This document shows, one piece after another, positions 19,986 to 28,626 of a DNA stretch of 64,000 bases. Source of the stretch: Pseudomonas fluorescens. GTDB lineage: Bacteria; Pseudomonadota; Gammaproteobacteria; Pseudomonadales; Pseudomonadaceae. The notes under the pieces are model-generated. The model searched no databases and was not told where the DNA came from. It saw nothing but the letters and a program-made list of their open reading frames with translations. The stretch is from contig NZ_JAGGOF010000025.1 of NCBI RefSeq assembly GCF_018614775.1, positions 1 to 64,000 on the forward strand. Direction: 5' to 3'. Each line of letters begins with the position of its first letter. Position 1 is the first letter of the stretch. The position numbers were made by a program, and so were the translations under genes.

Positions 19986-20023
19986 CATTCAGCAAATCCC
20001 CAGCTCAACTCATGCCCGCCCCA

Positions 20024-20293
20024 TCATTTGCTACTGCTGACTTCTCCTCCCGATTTCTGCTCGAAGAATTCCGGGATGGGATAGTTGAAGCTATTGAGCC
20101 AGCGTTGCATGGCCAGTTCGCGTTCGGTGGCCGAGGCGGTTTGCAGGTTGGTGGAGGCCACCACGCCGCGGATCTGCAGTTGCATCCAGCTTTCGGTGCC
20201 TTGTTGGGCTGCCGACGCAGGGCCTGGCTCGATCGCCCAGGCAGGGGTGGACAGGCACAGCATGCACACGATCATCAGTTGTTTGGTTTTCAT
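20024..20293 (-). CDS. DUF3613 domain-containing small secreted protein
   Basis: 89 aa. Sec signal peptide with cleavage after AWA (MKTKQLMIVCMLCLSTPAWA), then a mature region with the ERELAMQRWLNSFNYPIPEFFE signature of DUF3613. This family is known mainly next to tad genes; its function is not known. Last gene of the leftward rcpA-tadD operon, 22 bases after tadD. Confidence 0.85.
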   Translation of the reverse strand: MKTKQLMIVCMLCLSTPAWAIEPGPASAAQQGTESWMQLQIRGVVASTNLQTASATERELAMQRWLNSFNYPIPEFFEQKSGGEVSSSK

Positions 20294-20315
20294 CTCGTAG
20301 ACTCCTCGTCACGTT

Positions 20316-21029
20316 CTACTTGATTGCGCCGGATGAGGCGTCGACGACTTCGTTCAGGCGGTTCGCTTGCGACGTCGCTGCGTTGTTGGCCGTGCCTCTG
20401 ATTTTTTCCGCGCGGGCCTGGGCGTCTGCCACCTGCTGGGGACTCAGCTTGGCCATGCTCGCGAGTTCGGCGGCCTGCTTCCAGTTGTCCTGGTAAATCA
20501 GCAGGGTCACCATATTGAACGCGGCCAGCGAGTCGGACTGTTGGAGTTCCATGGCGGTCATGAACTCGAAGCGCGCCTGCGCAATGCGCCGCTGATTGAG
20601 GTAGACGACCCCCAAGTCATTGCGAATCTTGCCTTCGGTAGGGGCCATTTTCGCCGCGCGTTCAAGGTGTTCCGTGGCACTCGTATTGTCATTCTTGACG
20701 GCGGCCAACTGGCCCAGGCCATGTTCGCCATCAGCCGCCAGGCAGGTACCGAGCAGGCTTTTATACAGCGGCTCTGCCTCGCTGCGCCCCATCAGGCGCA
20801 AGACACGGGCCTTGCGCAGGCGGACCTGGACCAGGTTCTCGGGCAAGCGTTCGAGGTTCGCCAGGCTGGCGTACAAACGGCCCTCGTTGGCCATATCGTC
20901 AGCCAGATTGAGTGCCAGTTCCTGATCAGATTCGGGCTTGGCGCAATTGGCCGGATTCGATGCCACTACACCGTTGCTGGAACAGCCGGCCAGCACCAAG
21001 GTTGCCGCGATAACGAACATTGCTTTCAT
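20316..21029 (-). CDS. tadD: TadD-type TPR lipoprotein
   Basis: 237 aa. Lipoprotein signal with lipobox LVLAGC (MKAMFVIAATLVLAGCSS), then tetratricopeptide-like helices (LNLADDMANEGRLYASLANLERL; TEGKIRNDLGVVYLNQRRIAQARFEFMTAM). GAGGAGG precedes the ATG at 21029; upstream in-frame codons overlap the secretin gene and lack support. In Tad systems TadD is an outer-membrane pilotin-like factor for the secretin, consistent with its place right after rcpA. Confidence 0.9.
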   Translation of the reverse strand: MKAMFVIAATLVLAGCSSNGVVASNPANCAKPESDQELALNLADDMANEGRLYASLANLERLPENLVQVRLRKARVLRLMGRSEAEPLYKSLLGTCLAADGEHGLGQLAAVKNDNTSATEHLERAAKMAPTEGKIRNDLGVVYLNQRRIAQARFEFMTAMELQQSDSLAAFNMVTLLIYQDNWKQAAELASMAKLSPQQVADAQARAEKIRGTANNAATSQANRLNEVVDASSGAIK

Positions 21030-21085
21030 CGAATACCTCCTCGTAATGGAGTGGACACCGGGCGCCACGCACTGCACGCGCCGGC

Positions 21086-22255
21086 TCATTGGGAAAGCCC
21101 GCTACGGTTGTCGAACTCGCCATGTTCGAGGAAGTACATGCGGTAGAAATTCGGGTCGTAGTTGCGCAACTGTTCGCCCGGCAACGTCGGCAACTGCGCA
21201 TTGACGGCCAGGGGCTGGACCAGGTGCGGCGTGACGATCATCAACAGCTCGCGCTCTTCACGGTCGATGGAGTGGTCGCGAAAAAACGCGCCCAGCACCG
21301 GGATGTCGCCCAGCCCCGGAAACTTGTTCACCTGGGAGCTGTTGCGCGTGCTGATCAGCCCGCTGATGACAAAGCTCTCGCCGTCAGCCAAGGCGATACT
21401 GGTGTCGGTCCGGCGCACGGTGAGTGCTGGGACCAGTGTCCCGGCGATGTTCACCGCATTGGTGAAATCCAGTTCGCTGACTTCCGGCGCGACCTTCAGG
21501 GCGATACGATTCTGCCCGATCACGGTGGGGGTCAGGGTCAAGCGAATACCGAACTCCTTGTACTCGATGGACACGTTATCGCTGCCGGCACTGGGCACCG
21601 GTATCGGCACCTCGCCGCCGGCCAGGAAGCTCGCGCTCTGTCCGCTGAGGGCCACCAGGCTCGGCCGCGCCAGGGTATAGGCAAATCCGCTGCCTTCCAG
21701 TGCGTTGATCATCAGCAGGGTCTTGCCGGTGGCGAACGACAGGTTGAACATGTCGTTATTGACCGGCAGCGAGGGGCGAACCACACCACCGATGGTGGGC
21801 AAGGTCCTCGGTGAGCCGAACTGGAAGTTGCCCCTGCCACCGAACAGCGATGTCGAGGCTTCCTTGAGTTTGGTCCGGCTGACTTCGACGAAACGGATAT
21901 CGGTCTGTACCTGGGCAAGCAGCATCGGGTCTTCGGAAGGCCCGCTCGCCACGCTGGTCAGCGCAGCAGTGGCGCGGCCCTTGACGAACACCATGCTCTG
22001 GCGAGGTATTTTCGAACAATCCGTCCAGACCATCAGGCTGGTGGCGCCAGGCGTCAAACCCGTGAGGATGAAGGCATCGCTGCCACTGGGCTGCACGTCG
22101 GCAATTTTCGGGTCGCCCACTGCCAGCTTCGTCACGGGGGCGAGGATACGCAGTTCGTTCTGCAAACCCTGGCCGACCTCGAAGGTCGCGGGCAGGCTGT
22201 CCAGTTGGGAGCAACTGGCGGCTGCGGCCTGCGCCGCATCCAGACCAAGGCCCAT
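21086..22255 (-). CDS. rcpA: Tad secretin RcpA/CpaC (signal peptide interrupted by a stop codon)
   Basis: 389 aa from the first ATG after an in-frame stop. BON/plug-like N-terminal region (LRILAPVTKLAVGDPKIADVQP), then the secretin domain with VPVPSAG, LTPTVIGQNRIALKVAPEVSELD and ALADGESFVISGLI, and a C-terminal ELLMIVTPHLVQPL. Outer-membrane channel for the Flp pilus. From this ATG the signal peptide is only MGLGLDAAQA, too short for Sec export. A better start, ATG at 22309 with GAGG eight bases upstream, would read MTHRTVPV, then TAA (22283-22285), then KQFIHGLLWMGLGLDAAQA, a normal signal peptide. The gene may therefore be disrupted or reinitiated. Confidence 0.88.
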   Translation of the reverse strand: MGLGLDAAQAAAASCSQLDSLPATFEVGQGLQNELRILAPVTKLAVGDPKIADVQPSGSDAFILTGLTPGATSLMVWTDCSKIPRQSMVFVKGRATAALTSVASGPSEDPMLLAQVQTDIRFVEVSRTKLKEASTSLFGGRGNFQFGSPRTLPTIGGVVRPSLPVNNDMFNLSFATGKTLLMINALEGSGFAYTLARPSLVALSGQSASFLAGGEVPIPVPSAGSDNVSIEYKEFGIRLTLTPTVIGQNRIALKVAPEVSELDFTNAVNIAGTLVPALTVRRTDTSIALADGESFVISGLISTRNSSQVNKFPGLGDIPVLGAFFRDHSIDREERELLMIVTPHLVQPLAVNAQLPTLPGEQLRNYDPNFYRMYFLEHGEFDNRSGLSQ

Positions 22256-22332
22256 CCAGAGGAGGCCATGAATGAACTGCTTTTAAACGGGCACGGTACG
22301 ATGGGTCATGAAGTGATCCTCGATAATGAGGC

Positions 22333-22342
22333 CATCCCTAGG
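22333..22342 (-). promoter_or_regulatory. Conserved motif CCTAGGGATG upstream of rcpA
   Basis: Same 10-mer as at 9307, read in the direction of rcpA, 24 bases before the ATG at 22309. An AATAGTC string also occurs upstream of both operons. The 22310-22721 spacer otherwise holds short inverted repeats but no gene I can support. Confidence 0.4.
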
Positions 22343-22721
22343 CTTAACCAGTTGCCTCGGATCACTTGAGAGGCCCGGGCTGCCCCTTCCATCTACCAGA
22401 CTATTCATGGGTTCCGGCTACTTGCCTCGCTGCCACAGGCAAACGGGCACGTCACACCGGCCTGACTGAACGGCAGGCAACTCACATAAACCTATAGGGG
22501 GCCCGGAATACCCGGGTCATCAAGCAAGGTGACCGGTGCGAACAGACCGTTTGAAGAGCGGTTTACCCATCCCGTCATCGCTTCTTTCTGACGGTAGTTC
22601 AAGCATGGCAAAGCGCCACGGGTTAAGTAAAAAAAGAACAAAAAAGTGACGGGCGTAAAATCTTGCAGCGCAGTAGTGTCAATAATTTGTCTTTAGAGGG
22701 TTCGCTGCCTTGCGCAGATAT

Positions 22722-22753
22722 AAAAAAAAACCCGCCGGATGATCCGTGCGGGT
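22722..22753 (-). terminator. Rho-independent terminator of the PA2817-family gene
   Basis: On the minus strand a stem ACCCGC/GCGGGT with an inner CGGAT/ATCCG pair is followed by nine T (the A-run at 22722-22730). It lies 20 bases past the stop codon. Confidence 0.88.
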
Positions 22754-22773
22754 CTTGGTATGACTGATCGCAG

Positions 22774-23181
22774 TCAGTGCTTGCTGTCTTGGTCCGACAT
22801 TGCCAGTAATTGCTTTTCCTGGTTCCAGTCGAAGGGTTCGTCGTTTTGCTCCGCTTCGAAGCGGCGCTCCTCCAGGGCCTGATAAAGACTGATCTCTTCA
22901 TCGGGCATGTAGTGCAGGCAGTCACCGGCGAAGTACCAGAGCAGGTCGCGAGGCACCAGGTGGGCGATTTGTGGGTAACGGACGATCACCTGGCACAGGA
23001 GGTCCTGGCCCAGGTACTGGCTTTCGATCGGATCGACGGGCAGTTGCGCACGCAATTCATCGAAGCGCTCCAGGAACAGGGCATGGCTTTCTTCGGGAAC
23101 CTGTTCGGCCTCACCTACGGCGACCAGGATGCTGCGCAAGTGGTCAAGCAGGACAAGGTGATCGGCAACGACATTGGACAC
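22774..23181 (-). CDS. PA2817 family protein (unknown function)
   Basis: 135 aa acidic cytosolic protein without membrane segments or a recognised catalytic motif. Sequence pieces such as PRDLLWYFAGDCLHYMPDEEI fit the conserved pseudomonad family next to fadE. A GTG start at 23181 is chosen because GAGG lies nine bases upstream; a codon at 23202 is open but has no ribosome site. Located downstream of fadE, separated by a terminator. Confidence 0.75.
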   Translation of the reverse strand: MSNVVADHLVLLDHLRSILVAVGEAEQVPEESHALFLERFDELRAQLPVDPIESQYLGQDLLCQVIVRYPQIAHLVPRDLLWYFAGDCLHYMPDEEISLYQALEERRFEAEQNDEPFDWNQEKQLLAMSDQDSKH

Positions 23182-23200
23182 GAGATAAGTCCTCAAGAGC

Positions 23201-23239
23201 AAAACGGGCGCAGGAGTATAAAGCCCCTGCGCCCGCTTT
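23201..23239 (-). terminator. Terminator downstream of fadE
   Basis: CGGGCGCAGG / CCTGCGCCCG stem with an 11-base loop and TTTT on the minus strand; the plus side also has CTTTT. It lies between fadE and the PA2817-family gene. Confidence 0.8.
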
Positions 23240-23268
23240 TACATCGCCGTGGATCGGCAGGGAGCCGA

Positions 23269-25716
23269 TCAGCGGACCTTGGCTTCGGCCAGCGTCAGCG
23301 CCTCCTTATCGAAATCATCCACGTCGATGACCTTGCGCCGCGCCGCTTCGGCTGCGCGCAGGGTCTGCGCTTCATCAGCTTGCAGCACACCGGCTTCAAG
23401 GGCTGCATCGATGGGATGTTCGCCCGGTGCCGGGTTGAACTGGCCCTGCTTGAGCGCATCGTGCAGTTTTTTCTGCAACGGATGGGCGGCGGCCAGCAGG
23501 TCGGCGGCGTGCTGCAGGGCGCCCACCGGATCATCGGCCGATTGCGGGCGATAGCAGCCCTGCAGCAGCTCTTCGAGGGTCGGGTCGCCTTTGGCCCGGC
23601 CAATCACCGCAGCCACCTCGGCGTCCAACCGGTCGCTTGGGCCTTTGTGGCGACGACCGAAGGGGAACACCACCAGACGCAACAGGCAACCCAATACCCG
23701 GTTCGGGAAGTTGCCCAGCAGCTCATCCAGCGCGCGCTCCGACTGGCCCAGGCTTTCTTCCATGGCCCAGGTGAACAGCGGCGCCATGTGGTCCGGCGAG
23801 TCCAGGTCGTGGTAGCGCTTGAGCGCGGCGGACGCCAGGTAAAGATTGCTAAGCACATCCCCCAGGCGTGCCGACAGCCGTTCGCGACGTTTCAGCTCAC
23901 CACCCAGCAGCATCATGCTCAGGTCCGCCAGCAGGGCGAATGCCGCCGCCTGCCGGTTCAGCGCGCGGAAATAACCCTGGCTCAAGGCGTTGCCGGGAGC
24001 CCGTTCGAAATGCCCCAGCCCGAGGTTCAGCACCAGGGTGCTGGCCGCGTTACTGACCGCAAAGCCAATGTGCTTGAGCAACAGACCGTCGAACTCGACC
24101 AGCGCCTGGTCCTTGTCTTCACGGGTCGCCAGGGCCATTTCCTTGAGCACGAAGGGGTGGCAGCGGATCGCGCCCTGGCCGAAGATCATCAGGTTGCGCG
24201 AGAGGATGTTCGCGCCTTCCACCGTGATGAAGATCGGTGCGCCTTGCCAGCTACGGCCCAGGTAATTGTTCGGGCCCATGATGATGCCCTTGCCGCCGTG
24301 CACGTCCATGGCGTGGCTGATGCATTCCCGACCGCGCTCTGTCAGGTGGTACTTGAGGATGGCCGACAGCACCGAGGGCTTTTCCCCCAGGTCCACTGCG
24401 TTGGCGGTCAGCATGCGAGCGGCATCCATCATCCAGGCGTTGCCACCGATGCGCGCCATGGCTTCCTGGATGCCTTCGAACGCCGACAACGGCACATTGA
24501 ATTGTTCGCGCACCTGGGTGTACTGGCCGGTCACCAGGCTGGTGAATTTTGCCGCGCCGGTGCCCACCGCCGGCAGGGAAATCGAGCGGCCGACCGACAG
24601 GCAGTTCATCAGCATCATCCAGCCCTTGCCGAGCATCGCCTGGCCGCCAATCAGGAAGTCCAGCGGGATGAACACGTCCTTGCCCCAATTCGGACCGTTC
24701 ATGAACGCGGCGCCGAGGGGCAGGTGCCGGCGGCCGATATGCACGCCCGGGGTGTCGGTGGGGATCAGCGCAAGACTGATGCCCAGGTCCTCTTCGTCGC
24801 CCAGCAGGTGGTCGGGGTCATAGGCCTTGAAGGCCAGGCCGAGGAGGGTGGCTACCGGGCCGAGAGTGATGTAGCGCTTCTCCCAGTTCAGGCGCAGGCC
24901 GAGGGTTTCCTGGCCTTGCCATTCACCCTTGCAGATGATGCCGGTGTCGGGCATGGCCCCGGCGTCGGAGCCGGCCAACGGCCCGGTCAAGGCGAAGCAG
25001 GGGATATCGTCGCCACGGGCCAGCCGTGGCAGGTAGTGGTCGCGTTGTTCGTCGGTGCCGTAGTGCAGCAGCAGCTCAGCCGGGCCGAGGGAGTTGGGGA
25101 CCATCACCGTGGAGGCCAGGTCGCCGCTGCGGGTCGCCAGCTTCATCGCCACCTGGGAGTGGGCGTAGGCGGAGAAACCCTTGCCACCGTATTCCTTGGG
25201 AATGATCAGGGCGAAGAAGCCGTGCGCCTTGATATGGGCCCAGGCTTCAGGTGGCAGGTCCATGGCCTGGCCGATCTGCCAGTCGCTGACCATCGCACAG
25301 AGGTCTTCGGTCGGTCCGTCGAGGAACGCCTGTTCCTCCTCGGTCAGTTGCACTTTGGGGTAGGCCAGCAGTTGGTCCCAGTCCGGGCGGCCGCTGAACA
25401 GTTCACCGTCCCACCACACCGTGCCGGCGTCGATGGCGTCGCGCTCGGTCTGGGACATGGGCGGCAGGGTTTTCTGGAACCAGTCGAACATCGGCGCGCT
25501 GAAATACTGGCGGCGCAGGTCCGGCAACAGCAGGGGCGCTGCGACGGCGGCGAGCAGCACCCAGAGGATCAGCAGCAGCCAACCGGGCGCGTGGCTGAAA
25601 ATGCCCATGGCCAGCAGGTAGACCGCGACGATACCCAGGGCGGGCAGCGGGTCGGTGCGCCGATGGGCCAGCCAGGCAATCCCGATGACCAGAACCAGTA
25701 TCCACAACAACAGCAT
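23269..25716 (-). CDS. fadE: Acyl-CoA dehydrogenase FadE
   Basis: 815 aa, matching the length of E. coli FadE (814 aa). Two N-terminal hydrophobic segments (LLLWILVLVIGIAWLA; LGIVAVYLLAMGIFSHAPGWLLLILWVLLAA) anchor it to the inner membrane. The acyl-CoA dehydrogenase core follows (GFFALIIPKEYGGKGFSAYA; CFALTGPLAGSDAG; DVHGGKGIIMGPNNYLGR), then the long C-terminal FadE extension. Catalyses the first step of fatty acid beta-oxidation. GGAGG lies just before the ATG at 25716; upstream in-frame sequence is not homologous. Confidence 0.95.
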   Translation of the reverse strand: MLLLWILVLVIGIAWLAHRRTDPLPALGIVAVYLLAMGIFSHAPGWLLLILWVLLAAVAAPLLLPDLRRQYFSAPMFDWFQKTLPPMSQTERDAIDAGTVWWDGELFSGRPDWDQLLAYPKVQLTEEEQAFLDGPTEDLCAMVSDWQIGQAMDLPPEAWAHIKAHGFFALIIPKEYGGKGFSAYAHSQVAMKLATRSGDLASTVMVPNSLGPAELLLHYGTDEQRDHYLPRLARGDDIPCFALTGPLAGSDAGAMPDTGIICKGEWQGQETLGLRLNWEKRYITLGPVATLLGLAFKAYDPDHLLGDEEDLGISLALIPTDTPGVHIGRRHLPLGAAFMNGPNWGKDVFIPLDFLIGGQAMLGKGWMMLMNCLSVGRSISLPAVGTGAAKFTSLVTGQYTQVREQFNVPLSAFEGIQEAMARIGGNAWMMDAARMLTANAVDLGEKPSVLSAILKYHLTERGRECISHAMDVHGGKGIIMGPNNYLGRSWQGAPIFITVEGANILSRNLMIFGQGAIRCHPFVLKEMALATREDKDQALVEFDGLLLKHIGFAVSNAASTLVLNLGLGHFERAPGNALSQGYFRALNRQAAAFALLADLSMMLLGGELKRRERLSARLGDVLSNLYLASAALKRYHDLDSPDHMAPLFTWAMEESLGQSERALDELLGNFPNRVLGCLLRLVVFPFGRRHKGPSDRLDAEVAAVIGRAKGDPTLEELLQGCYRPQSADDPVGALQHAADLLAAAHPLQKKLHDALKQGQFNPAPGEHPIDAALEAGVLQADEAQTLRAAEAARRKVIDVDDFDKEALTLAEAKVR

Positions 25717-25986
25717 AGGTAATCCTCCGTGAACAGGGCAAAACCGACCCACAGAGCTTAGACGGCCTCTGCAAAACCGGCGGTCGGCGCGAGGTGATTG
25801 ATTTCGTGGGAAACCCCGGATGCGATGCGCCAGTCTGGTTGGCAACAGCCGTGGGAAATCGTTCGTTAAGCAGGTGAGAAAACGCCATTGTTTGGCCGAA
25901 ACGCCGTTGACACGGACGCAGGACGATTTGAGTCGCGGCGGATCCGGCGTATGCTGCTGCGGCATTTATCCACTGAGGGAACCGTG

Positions 25987-26610
25987 ATGCTGAAGATCTG
26001 GGGTCGGAAAAATTCATCGAACGTGCGCAAGGCATTGTGGTGTGCCGAGGAGTTGGAGTTGTCCTACGAGGGCATCGACGCCGGCGGTGCATTCGGTGTG
26101 GTGGACACCCCCGATTACCGCGCGAAGAACCCCAACGGCCGCGTTCCCATGATCGAGGATGACGGTTTCGTGCTGTGGGAATCCAACACCATCGTGCGCT
26201 ATCTGCTGGCCCGTCATGCGCCGGATTCGGCCTGGTACCCGGCCGATGCCCGGGCACGGGCCAGCGCCGAGAAATGGATGGACTGGACCACATCGTCCCT
26301 TGCCGGACCGTTTCGTACCGTCTTCTGGGGTGTCCTGCGCACGCCGGCCGAGCAGCAGGATTGGGCCGCCATCCACGCGGCAATCAAGGAATGCAACGAC
26401 TTGCTGGCAATGGCCGACCATGCCCTGGGCGAGCAGCCTTACCTGTCCGGCACGGAAATCGGCATGGGCGACATTCCCTTGGGCTGTTTCATTTATGCCT
26501 GGTTCGAGATGCCCATCGAACGGGCCGCCTTGCCTCATCTGGATGCCTGGTACCAGCGCTTGCAGCTGCGTCCGGCATACCGCAAGGCTGTCATGACCGC
26601 GTTGACTTAA
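25987..26610 (+). CDS. Glutathione S-transferase family protein
   Basis: 207 aa, typical GST length. N-terminal thioredoxin fold MLKIWGRKNSSNVRKALWC with the glutathione-contact Ser-Asn, NPNGRVPMIEDDGFVLWESNTIVRYL (cis-Pro and Glu-Ser G-site), then the helical C-terminal domain. GAGGG precedes the ATG at 25987. Divergent from fadE across a 270-bp region in which I saw no clear promoter. Substrate unknown. Confidence 0.92.
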   Translation: MLKIWGRKNSSNVRKALWCAEELELSYEGIDAGGAFGVVDTPDYRAKNPNGRVPMIEDDGFVLWESNTIVRYLLARHAPDSAWYPADARARASAEKWMDWTTSSLAGPFRTVFWGVLRTPAEQQDWAAIHAAIKECNDLLAMADHALGEQPYLSGTEIGMGDIPLGCFIYAWFEMPIERAALPHLDAWYQRLQLRPAYRKAVMTALT

Positions 26611-26640
26611 TAGTGACTATCGACACACTTGACTGTACTT

Positions 26641-26698
26641 GGGCGGCGACGCCACGCACCATGGCCTTCGTGCGCCGTGGTTGTATTGCTCGCCGCCC
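26641..26698. other. Large imperfect hairpin ahead of the ABC transporter operon
   Basis: Outer arms GGGCGGCGA / TCGCCGCCC enclose inner arms CCACGCAC / GTGCGCCGTGG. There is no T-run. It lies between the GST stop and the transporter start, 45 bases upstream of the latter, so it could fold in the mRNA leader. Confidence 0.5.
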
Positions 26699-26742
26699 GC
26701 CCTCATGTACTTCTTTCCTCCCTTCTTGGTGCGTAATCCGAT

Positions 26743-27675
26743 ATGAGTTCCGCTCTGTCCATCCGGCAGCTAACCAAAACCTACGGCAACGGTTTCCAGG
26801 CCCTGAGTGGTATCGATCTGGACGTCGCCGAAGGTGATTTCTTCGCCTTGCTCGGCCCCAACGGTGCCGGCAAATCCACCACCATCGGCATTCTTTCCAC
26901 ACTGGTGAACAAGACCAGCGGCACGGTGAATGTCTTCGGTCATGACCTGGACCGCGAGCCCGCCGCCCTCAAGCGCTGCATCGGCGTGGTGCCCCAGGAG
27001 TTCAACTTCAACCAGTTCGAGAAGACCTTCGACATCGTCGTGACCCAGGCGGGTTACTACGGCATCCCGCCGAAGATCGCCAACGAGCGCGCCGAGCAGT
27101 ACCTGACCCAGCTGGGGTTGTGGGACAAGCGTGACGTGCCGTCCCGTTCGTTGTCCGGCGGCATGAAGCGCCGGTTGATGATTGCCCGTGCGCTGGTCCA
27201 TGAGCCGCGGCTGCTGATCCTCGACGAACCGACGGCGGGCGTGGACATCGAGCTGCGTCGTTCGATGTGGACCTTCCTGACCGAACTGAACCAGAAAGGC
27301 ATCACCATCATCCTCACCACGCATTACCTGGAAGAGGCCGAGCAGTTGTGCCGCAACATCGGCATCATCGACCACGGCACCATCGTCGAAAACACCAGCA
27401 TGCGGCAGTTGCTCAGCCAGTTGCATGTGGAAACCTTCCTGCTGGACCTCAAGCACGACCTGAAGGCAGCGCCCCAGCTCGTCGGCTACCCGGCTCGCCT
27501 GGTGGACAGCCATACCCTGGAGGTGCAGGTGGACAAAGCCGTCGGAATCACCGGGCTGTTCGGCCAGCTGGCCTTGCAGAACATCGAAGTGCAGAGCCTG
27601 CGCAACAAAACCAATCGCCTTGAGGAGTTGTTCGTGTCCCTGGTGGAGAAAAACCTGGCGAAGGTGGCGGTATGA
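26743..27675 (+). CDS. ABC transporter ATP-binding protein
   Basis: 310 aa. Walker A GPNGAGKSTT at about 40-49, Q-loop VVPQEFNFNQF, signature LSGGMKRRLMIARAL, Walker B LLILDEPTAGVD and switch His in LTTHYLEEAEQL. The ABC-2 type arrangement with the following permease resembles E. coli YadG/YadH. Last four bases overlap the permease start. Cargo unknown; a drug or envelope-component exporter is likely but not shown. Confidence 0.93.
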   Translation: MSSALSIRQLTKTYGNGFQALSGIDLDVAEGDFFALLGPNGAGKSTTIGILSTLVNKTSGTVNVFGHDLDREPAALKRCIGVVPQEFNFNQFEKTFDIVVTQAGYYGIPPKIANERAEQYLTQLGLWDKRDVPSRSLSGGMKRRLMIARALVHEPRLLILDEPTAGVDIELRRSMWTFLTELNQKGITIILTTHYLEEAEQLCRNIGIIDHGTIVENTSMRQLLSQLHVETFLLDLKHDLKAAPQLVGYPARLVDSHTLEVQVDKAVGITGLFGQLALQNIEVQSLRNKTNRLEELFVSLVEKNLAKVAV

Positions 27676-28451
27676 GTTCCGAACTGCGCCCCAACCTCAT
27701 CGCCCTCAATACCATTGTCTACCGTGAAGTCCGGCGCTTCATGCGGATCTGGCCGCAGACCTTGCTGCCGCCGGCCATCACCATGGTTCTGTACTTCGTG
27801 ATCTTCGGCAACCTGATCGGCCGGCAGATCGGCGACATGGGTGGCTTCACGTACATGGATTACATCGTGCCGGGGCTGATCATGATGTCGGTGATCACCA
27901 ACTCCTATGGCAACGTGGTATCGAGCTTCTTCGGCAGCAAATTCCAGCGTTCGATCGAAGAGTTGATGGTCTCGCCGGTGTCGCCCCACACGATTCTCAT
28001 CGGCTACACCCTGGGTGGCGTATTGCGTGGCCTGGCTGTTGGCTTGATCGTGACCTTGCTGTCGCTGTTCTTCACCCACCTGCAGGTGCATCACCTGGGG
28101 CTGACGGTGTTGGTGGTGGTGCTCACGGCCACGATCTTTTCGCTGTTGGGCTTCATCAACGCCGTATTCGCGCGCAACTTCGATGACATCTCGATCATCC
28201 CGACGTTCGTGCTCACGCCGTTGACCTACCTGGGCGGGGTGTTCTACTCGATTTCCCTGCTGCCACCGTTCTGGCAGACCGTGTCCCTGGCCAACCCGGT
28301 GCTGCACATGGTCAACGCGTTTCGCTACGGGATCCTCGGGGTTTCCGACATCAGGATCAGCGTCGCGATCACGTTCATGCTGGTGGCGACCGTGGTGCTG
28401 TATGTCGGTTGCGCGCGGTTGCTGGTCAGTGGGCGGGGAATGCGTACCTGA
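27672..28451 (+). CDS. ABC-2 type transporter permease
   Basis: 259 aa with six membrane segments in the usual ABC-2 pattern (LLPPAITMVLYFVIFGNLIG; YMDYIVPGLIMMSVITNSY; LTVLVVVLTATIFSLLGFINAVF; VLTPLTYLGGVFYSISLLPPFWQ). The ATG overlaps the end of the ATPase gene (ATGA), so the two are translationally coupled. YadH-like. Confidence 0.93.
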   Translation: MSSELRPNLIALNTIVYREVRRFMRIWPQTLLPPAITMVLYFVIFGNLIGRQIGDMGGFTYMDYIVPGLIMMSVITNSYGNVVSSFFGSKFQRSIEELMVSPVSPHTILIGYTLGGVLRGLAVGLIVTLLSLFFTHLQVHHLGLTVLVVVLTATIFSLLGFINAVFARNFDDISIIPTFVLTPLTYLGGVFYSISLLPPFWQTVSLANPVLHMVNAFRYGILGVSDIRISVAITFMLVATVVLYVGCARLLVSGRGMRT

Positions 28452-28454
28452 CCT

Positions 28455-28544
28455 TGTGGGAGCGAGCTTGCTCGCGATAGCGTCGGGTCATTCAGCCATG
28501 CTGGTGGCTGACACTCCGTTATCGCGAGCAGGCTCGCTCCCACA
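28455..28544. repeat. REP/BIME-type palindrome
   Basis: Outer arms TGTGGGAGCGAGCTTGCTCG and its imperfect complement ending GCTCGCTCCCACA, each followed inward by a CGATAACG-like or CGATAGCG tract. Near-identical in layout to the element at 63840. Confidence 0.85.
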
Positions 28545-28587
28545 TTGGTTTCCGTTGAATCGCGCGACAGCGTCAGCCTGCACCACC

Positions 28588-28621
28588 AAAAAAGGCCTCC
28601 AACAATGGGGGCCTTTTTTTT
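28588..28621. terminator. Bidirectional terminator
   Basis: Six A, stem GGCCTCC / GGGGGCC with loop AACAAT, eight T. It ends both the ABC transporter operon and the leftward DUF2062 gene. Confidence 0.88.
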
Positions 28622-28626
28622 GCAGG

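Noticed and set aside
22385..22475. Sigma-54 promoter for rcpA (TGGCAGCGAGGC on the minus strand)
   Set aside because: The GG-N10-GC spacing of the -24/-12 consensus is not met.
22810..25722. Very long open frame (970 codons) on the plus strand
   Set aside because: It is antisense to PA2817-family and fadE genes, whose proteins have clear family motifs; the plus frame has none and is a high-GC shadow.
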